Below the pieces are notes generated by a model. It was not told where the DNA came from and ran no database searches. It saw only the letters and a list, made by a program, of their open reading frames with translations. Below, piece by piece: positions 58,641-64,000 of a stretch of 64,000 nt of DNA. The position numbers were made by a program, and so were the translations under genes. The first letter of the stretch is position 1; each line of letters begins with the position of its first letter. This DNA is from Isoetes taiwanensis (taxonomy: Eukaryota; Streptophyta; Lycopodiopsida; Isoetales; Isoetaceae), in the NCBI GenBank assembly GCA_021234155.1, contig JAJEKV010000040.1, positions 8,849,541-8,913,540 of the forward strand, in the 5' to 3' direction.

Positions 58641-61600
58641 GTAATAATTTGAAGGGATTGTTTGGTAGAACTACATTGATAAAGATAAAGAACCATGTAT
58701 AGAAAATTATAGATTTGATCTCGATTATTGAACTGTAGAATTGTATAGTACGTTGGTTTAGTTTATACGATACTTTTACCGAGATCGTTTTATGGTTAGG
58801 TCGGGCTTTAGTGACCATATGTATAGAATTGTGGTATCTATTTTGCACATTTCGATATAAATAGTTATTAATACAACTCTTGTAGCACAATTTCATGCCC
58901 TATATGATGTAGCTTCATTAAAAGATAGAGAAGGATACATGTTATTTAATGAGGATGTAGTATTAGCGTGGAAGTCTTTAGAATTATGATATGAAATGAT
59001 ATGTCATCGTTCTATGGTAAGCACACCTGTGTTTGAGGTGAAATGATATTGCTTGAATTGTAATTAACTCTTCGTTTGTGTTAAGAAGTCGAGGGATCCA
59101 ATGAGAATAGTTTGCCTCGTGAGTTATGTGGAAAGGAGGTGTTATTTACATATTGTTATGTTGTTAAATTTCAATGTAAGCATTTAAAATCCAATCTAGT
59201 TTTTAGATTCATCTACATTCGCTATCATCTGAGTCTCGTATTACCAATTGCGTATATGAGACAATAATGTGATGGTCATGAAGAATCTCATATGAGTTTA
59301 AGCTTTCTTTGGAAAATGTGGGAAGGCGGCTGGCTCCATGCATTTAAAGGAATTGAGATACCATTAGAAATTTAACAGGAGGTTGGAAGGCATGGATTTG
59401 TAGATGGTGATAATGCCTAGGATTGATGTGAATCATACATTGTCCTGCCATATCAGGCACCTTGGGTCCTTGAGTATTTTATTCTATTCTATTCTATACA
59501 AAATGACATGCAGGATGTATCAAGTAAAGGACTCATTATCATGACACAATATGTTGTAATCTTTTCCATAATGATCTTTTCCATAACACATTCAAGAGAA
59601 GATTACAAAATAGTTAATATTCCGTCTAGAATTTGGCATTGCCATGTATATGTCATGCATGCTGTTGGGATAACATCTGACTATAGAACCCCATCTGTTA
59701 CAATCTACCCAAATAAAGCATATAGCTCTGAAATGCACACCAATGTTATTGTTGCCACTTTATTTGATGTAGTGGCAATAATTCAAATGAAACTTCTAGT
59801 CCTCTAAAAGTTTGCCCATTTGAACCAACAAATTCTAACTTACATCAACTCGTGTTGCACAATGTTGGCTAGTGTACTACAAAAATAAATATTATGTCTA
59901 GACATTACAATATGAAACATCTGCTACAACCAATGGCAACAAAAGAACCAAACAAATGTCTTAAAACCTAGAAAGTTTGAAAATGGCTAATGACTTTCGA
60001 ATTGTCCACATTTTTCACCTTCCCTGTCACTGGTCCAACCCTTGAGTAAATCTATTCTCACTTGGAGGGCTGTTCACGTATCTTATATCCAGAGGTGCCT
60101 GGCGTTTCCGGTCTTAGCAACATTATTAAAGTGAAGTTTAGTTTTTCAACATTCTAGTTGGCAAAGTGGCATATATCTTGTTTTCAACAACCCAGTAAAA
60201 GCACAACTAAAATGACAAATGCAAGAAGAATTTGCTAAGTACTATTTAGCAAACATACCTAAGACGATAGACGTTGCAATCATATTTTCTATATCAATAA
60301 GTAAAAACATACATTGTTGATAGTTAAATATGTGTGCTTATTGGTAGTTGGTGAACATTTGTCATTGGCTTGCTCACAACACTTTTCAGGCTGCTTAAAT
60401 TGAAGTGGTCAACCTAGCTAGCACAACACTTTTAAATAGAGAAAATGATGATATTACCTTCAGCCATTAAAGAGTGACACAATACTTCACCTCTATAATG
60501 ATATGCACATGTAACATAGGTGGGATTAGCTTTAGGATTCGACAAATAATCCAGTAAATTTAAATAAATGCCTCACAGAAATGCTAGCTAGCTACAGAAT
60601 AAGTATATGGTGGGTGAGTGAAGCATCGAGGTTGCCTTTCCTTCTAGGTGTAGGTTGCCTTTCCTTCTAGGTGTAGAAGAGAGTTTTGAGTCGTAACCCT
60701 TGAGTAGTAAACGTAAGACGGAATTTGGCTTGCACGATTCGTTGTTAGCAAAAAGGAGCAGTGTTTCATGGCAGCCTCAAGCCTGCAAGACCAACCACCT
60801 AATGCTTAACTTGAACCTTATTGGTAGGAAAAGATGCATCTATTTCTTGATATTCCAAAGCTCATACCGAATCCTACATAGTGTGCCTCCCCGACAAAAT
60901 ATATAGCATGTTAAAACGAAGAGGACTGTCCTGATAAAAAGTGCCTTAGAAAATAATTATTCTACTAAAGCATTGAAGAGAGACTAAGAGAGAAAAGATG
61001 GTTTAAATTAATGCGGAGGACATAAGTAACAATACAGACAGTGAGAGATAATGACAGGCTACTTGCTTGAAAAAGGAACTCCGTTGCTCCCATTTTTTGG
61101 CCCAAGCTAAGAAAGAAGATGGCAATCCCCTTCCAAGATACAAAATTCCTTCAAAGAATATCCTAAACATTCAGTGCCCAAGTCTCAATTAAAGGAGAAG
61201 GAAAAAAACCAACATGTACACTTCTTTGTAGCTAATAGAATGCTCTGGCAGAACCTTGTGAACGTCCAAGCATAACTCTATATCCACTACGGTCTTCTAA
61301 GAATGCTTCTTGTCCTCAATGTACACCCCATATGCTCCATAGAATTTCATTCCATGCATTATGAGTTTATCATCAATATACTGTTCCTCTTTGAAGACGC
61401 ATATACTTATCGAGGTAGCAAACGATCAATGCATCAATGGCTGAACCAGACAATTGTGGGTGGGGGGAGGGGGGGGAGGGGGAGGGAAGGGGGCATATGT
61501 GCATGGTCTATTGCAAAGTCCCAAGCTCGTTGGCCATAGACATAGCCAAAGATATAGGTTAGAGCTTGTTCTCATGTCTCCCATCTTCTTCATGATGTCC

Positions 61601-62100
61601 AAAACTTCATATACTTAATTTGTATGCATTTTGGTAGAATCATGCTATAATCCCGATAGTCTACATAGAAAGCTATACCAGATGGTTAAAACTGTAAGAC
61701 ATATCCAATGTAGCATTTTATTAAGAGCATTTTACCTGGATAATGCCTGCAGTATGTCTACATCTACCACAGGCAATCTCTCATGAACAATGTAGCCCTT
61801 TGAACTTGCTCCAGATACACCCAGTCCAAAGTTGGACAGGAAAGGATGGAACATTTTTTGCTTAGGTGCTCAAGATCGAGTGCATCAAAGATTCATTGGA
61901 CATTGGATAAATTTGCAGATGATGCGTCTGAATTTTGCGCAAAAGACCGCCCATTGATGATCACTCAATCCTGCACCACTGGTAAATGTAGATTGAAAGA
62001 CAGACATGAAATAATAAATCTTTCTTTTGAAATAAACACCAAAAATGTTACGAACATACTTCACAACTTCACATGAGGGAACTCATGGCTATGCCATCAT
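58641..62100. other. No recognisable gene
   Basis: Only short frames (59508-59807, 60700-60906, 61303-61539, 61846-62076) without family features. A duplicated AGGTTGCCTTTCCTTCTAGG occurs near 60630-60672. Confidence 0.35.
61458..61493 (+). repeat. G-rich tract, potential G-quadruplex
   Basis: Thirty-six bases are almost all G in runs of 3-8 separated by single T or A or AA. This satisfies any G4 pattern on the plus strand. Confidence 0.85.
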
Positions 62101-62560
62101 AAAATCCCCCTTAAACCCCCTTTGGTTTGGGTGTATATTCACACGGGGGGTTACTCCGGGCAACGAGAGCTGTCGGATTGGCATATTTGCCATTTATTCC
62201 AAGATCTGGACCGTACATAGCGATCCTCGTTTGTGGGGTATGCATGTACAAGTTTTTGTATACCGTATATTAAAGTTTGTAAAATACTATAAGGTTTGAG
62301 AGAATATACTTAATGGTGTTAATTTTGTACATGTATCGTAAATTTTTTGGGGCTCTCGCTGCCCTACATAACCCCCCTGTAAATATACACCCAAACCAAA
62401 GGGGGTTTAAGGGGGATTTTAATTTAAATGTGTCAAATGCAATGGTTTGTGTTAATAATGTTCATGGTAGTTGTGTGTTAATGGTTTGTGTTAACTAAAA
62501 AAATTTTTGGCCCCTTCGGGGCCTTAAGGATGGTGTAGGGGTGTAGATATAGAAATTACC
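62101..62560 (+). mobile_element. Foldback element, copy 4
   Basis: The left arm is truncated at AAAATCCCCCTTAAACC (62101). The core is 62149-62370, identical and in the same orientation as copy 1, with a complete right arm through GGCCCCTTCGGGGCC and GGGTGTAGATATAGAAA. Confidence 0.78.
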
Positions 62561-64000
62561 TATACCTAATACTCTAATGATAGATGGAAGGGCACTAAGA
62601 AATCCATAAATGCATGTAACAATGAGTAGAGCTAAAAACAAGCCATTACATTCGAAGTCCTAGTATTAAGTGTGACATAATACCATGATAGATAATAGAC
62701 AAATGGTAACCCATGTTACAATTTTTTATTATCAAATGCCTTGCTCTTGTCAGTAACATAATAAATATGTAGCATAATAACCTAGTCGTGTAGCACATTT
62801 CTCAAGAACTCAAATACCAAATACCTTAGCGGTTCCCATGACATCATATCAAAATCCAGCATTTAAAAACTTGTTCAACAAGCAGGGGATGTTCGTGGGC
62901 TCCAACATAGCATCTGGTGACAATCATCTGTTGACACCGTTCCTATAGCATCCAACGAGCACTTTATGCACTTGTAACTAGGCAAGCTTGATTGTAAAAA
63001 AAGAAGAAACATCCCAAGTCTTCAAGGTCTCTGGCGCATCAAATATAAAAATCCAACTTCAAAAAACCATGGACAAAAAAAATGGCCCATTTACTAACTC
63101 AATAAGGAAGAATTAGATTTCATTTAGTAAAGAATGGAGTGTCAACACAATTGCAGGATGTACAGGACAAGTGGAAATAGAACTAAGCAAGAAAACAAAG
63201 AGAAACAATAAATACAATATGGAATTGAAGCTTCTGGTGCACAGTAGAACTTATCAAATTCCAGTTAGAATGGAAATCAACCTAATGTTGTCAAAGCACA
63301 GTCCCAAAATGCACTTGAAATCAGTCATTTGTTCATTTCCTAACTAGGTGTATCCAGCTTCTTCACCAAGGTCATTCTTGTAGTTGCTGATTGCAAAACT
63401 TGGTTTCGTCTTGAAATAACCTGTACCCAACGCCAGAAAGAAAAATCTTGCAACTACTTAAGAAATAAACCTGTTGGAGAACCAAGGTCTGGCCAAAATG
63501 GTATGTGGCTTGTTTAAACTCAAGCTATCGCCGCATGAAACCCATAATGCAAAACTCCAGAAAACAAAGGCCTGGTCGAATGGTCTAACTTAAACCAAAG
63601 AGGCTCAGCATTGCATTTCGTTTCCATCAAATTGTATTCCTGTTGGTTAGTACCATACTTATCTGCGAGTCAATCATGAGCTGTGCAGCCAGAGATCAAA
63701 TCTTTCAGGCTTTGGAAGCATGCCTTTACATTACAAATCTTCGTCAAAATATGGACTACTCATTCCAGTACAACACAGAGGGAAAGAAATCTCTTCTTCC
63801 CTTCAACAAAAAAAGTGAAGAAATCGATCCATACCTGTTTCTGTTTCTATACCTGTTTCTGTTTTTGTAAATCCGCCATAGCCAGGTCTGGCGATGCTAT
63901 ATATTCAATCCGCCACATTCAAGTGAGGCAGAATCTTAAAACTTGAAATTTCCATCAAATCAGACATTCCCTAAGTCCGGCAGAAGCTCTAATCCGTCAT
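62521..64000 (-). repeat. Large inverted repeat, right arm (partner 38617-40070)
   Basis: Reverse complement of the left arm with few differences, continuing to the last base. It includes the duplicated exon-like frame at 63643-63946 and the TTTCTG microsatellite. Confidence 0.92.

Noticed and set aside
61060-61840. Possible Ty3/gypsy reverse-transcriptase relic on the minus strand (FYVDYR, FGLCN-like words)
   Set aside because: Matches are short, out of the correct order and in different frames; not enough to call.

Overview
The window looks like repeat-dense nuclear DNA of a land plant. Every recognisable coding segment is either part of a transposable element or a decayed fragment with plant-type features: short GT-AG introns, L1-type LINEs with a zinc-knuckle-like C terminus, Copia-like LTRs, Helitrons, and a PPR relic. 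The PPR wording and the lack of intact genes over 64 kb would fit a large-genome fern or another non-flowering plant, but this is a weak inference. I see no rRNA gene, complete tRNA gene, CRISPR array or bacterial operon.

Layout. (1) 0.3-5.9 kb: an exon-like open frame, then the left copy of a duplicated unit 'U' interrupted by a 5'-truncated LINE with a clear target-site duplication (TSD). (2) 6.0-9.2 kb: an ATCGAT-rich cluster and a nearly intact four-exon pogo-type transposase on the minus strand. (3) 10.2-27.4 kb: a small TIR element, then a proposed 16.7-kb minus-strand Helitron ('C') holding tandem repeats, a 195-codon unidentified open frame, a decayed histone H3 gene, an old LINE and a nested 4.3-kb Helitron ('B'). 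(4) 27.7-34.1 kb: two copies of a gene for a His/Pro-rich, probably secreted protein, an ankyrin-repeat pseudogene and a PPR fragment. (5) 34-47 kb: SINE-like pieces, one arm of a large inverted repeat, several long-armed foldback elements and LTR fragments. (6) 47.1-57.9 kb: the inverted second copy of U, interrupted by an LTR-like element and by a 7.5-kb plus-strand Helitron ('A') that carries two further LINEs. (7) 58-64 kb: a third fragment of the His/Pro gene, a fourth Helitron 3' end, a G-rich tract and the second arm of the large inverted repeat, which runs off the window edge.

The most informative signal is one Helitron family defined from the sequence itself. Its 3' ends carry a GCCCGGC-loop-GCCGGGC hairpin 7-8 nt before CTAG. 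Its 5' ends begin TCTTCTTTTTTATTTT and carry a second palindrome (GGGAACGCCGCAT and its complement) exactly 40 nt in, at all four 5' ends seen. No Rep/helicase gene was seen, so the copies appear non-autonomous. The two U copies act as mutual empty sites and fix the insertion points of LINE-A, Helitron A and the LTR-like element.

Most elements are visibly dead (frameshifts, stops, truncations). The pogo transposase is the best preserved gene, followed by the longer His/Pro-rich gene.
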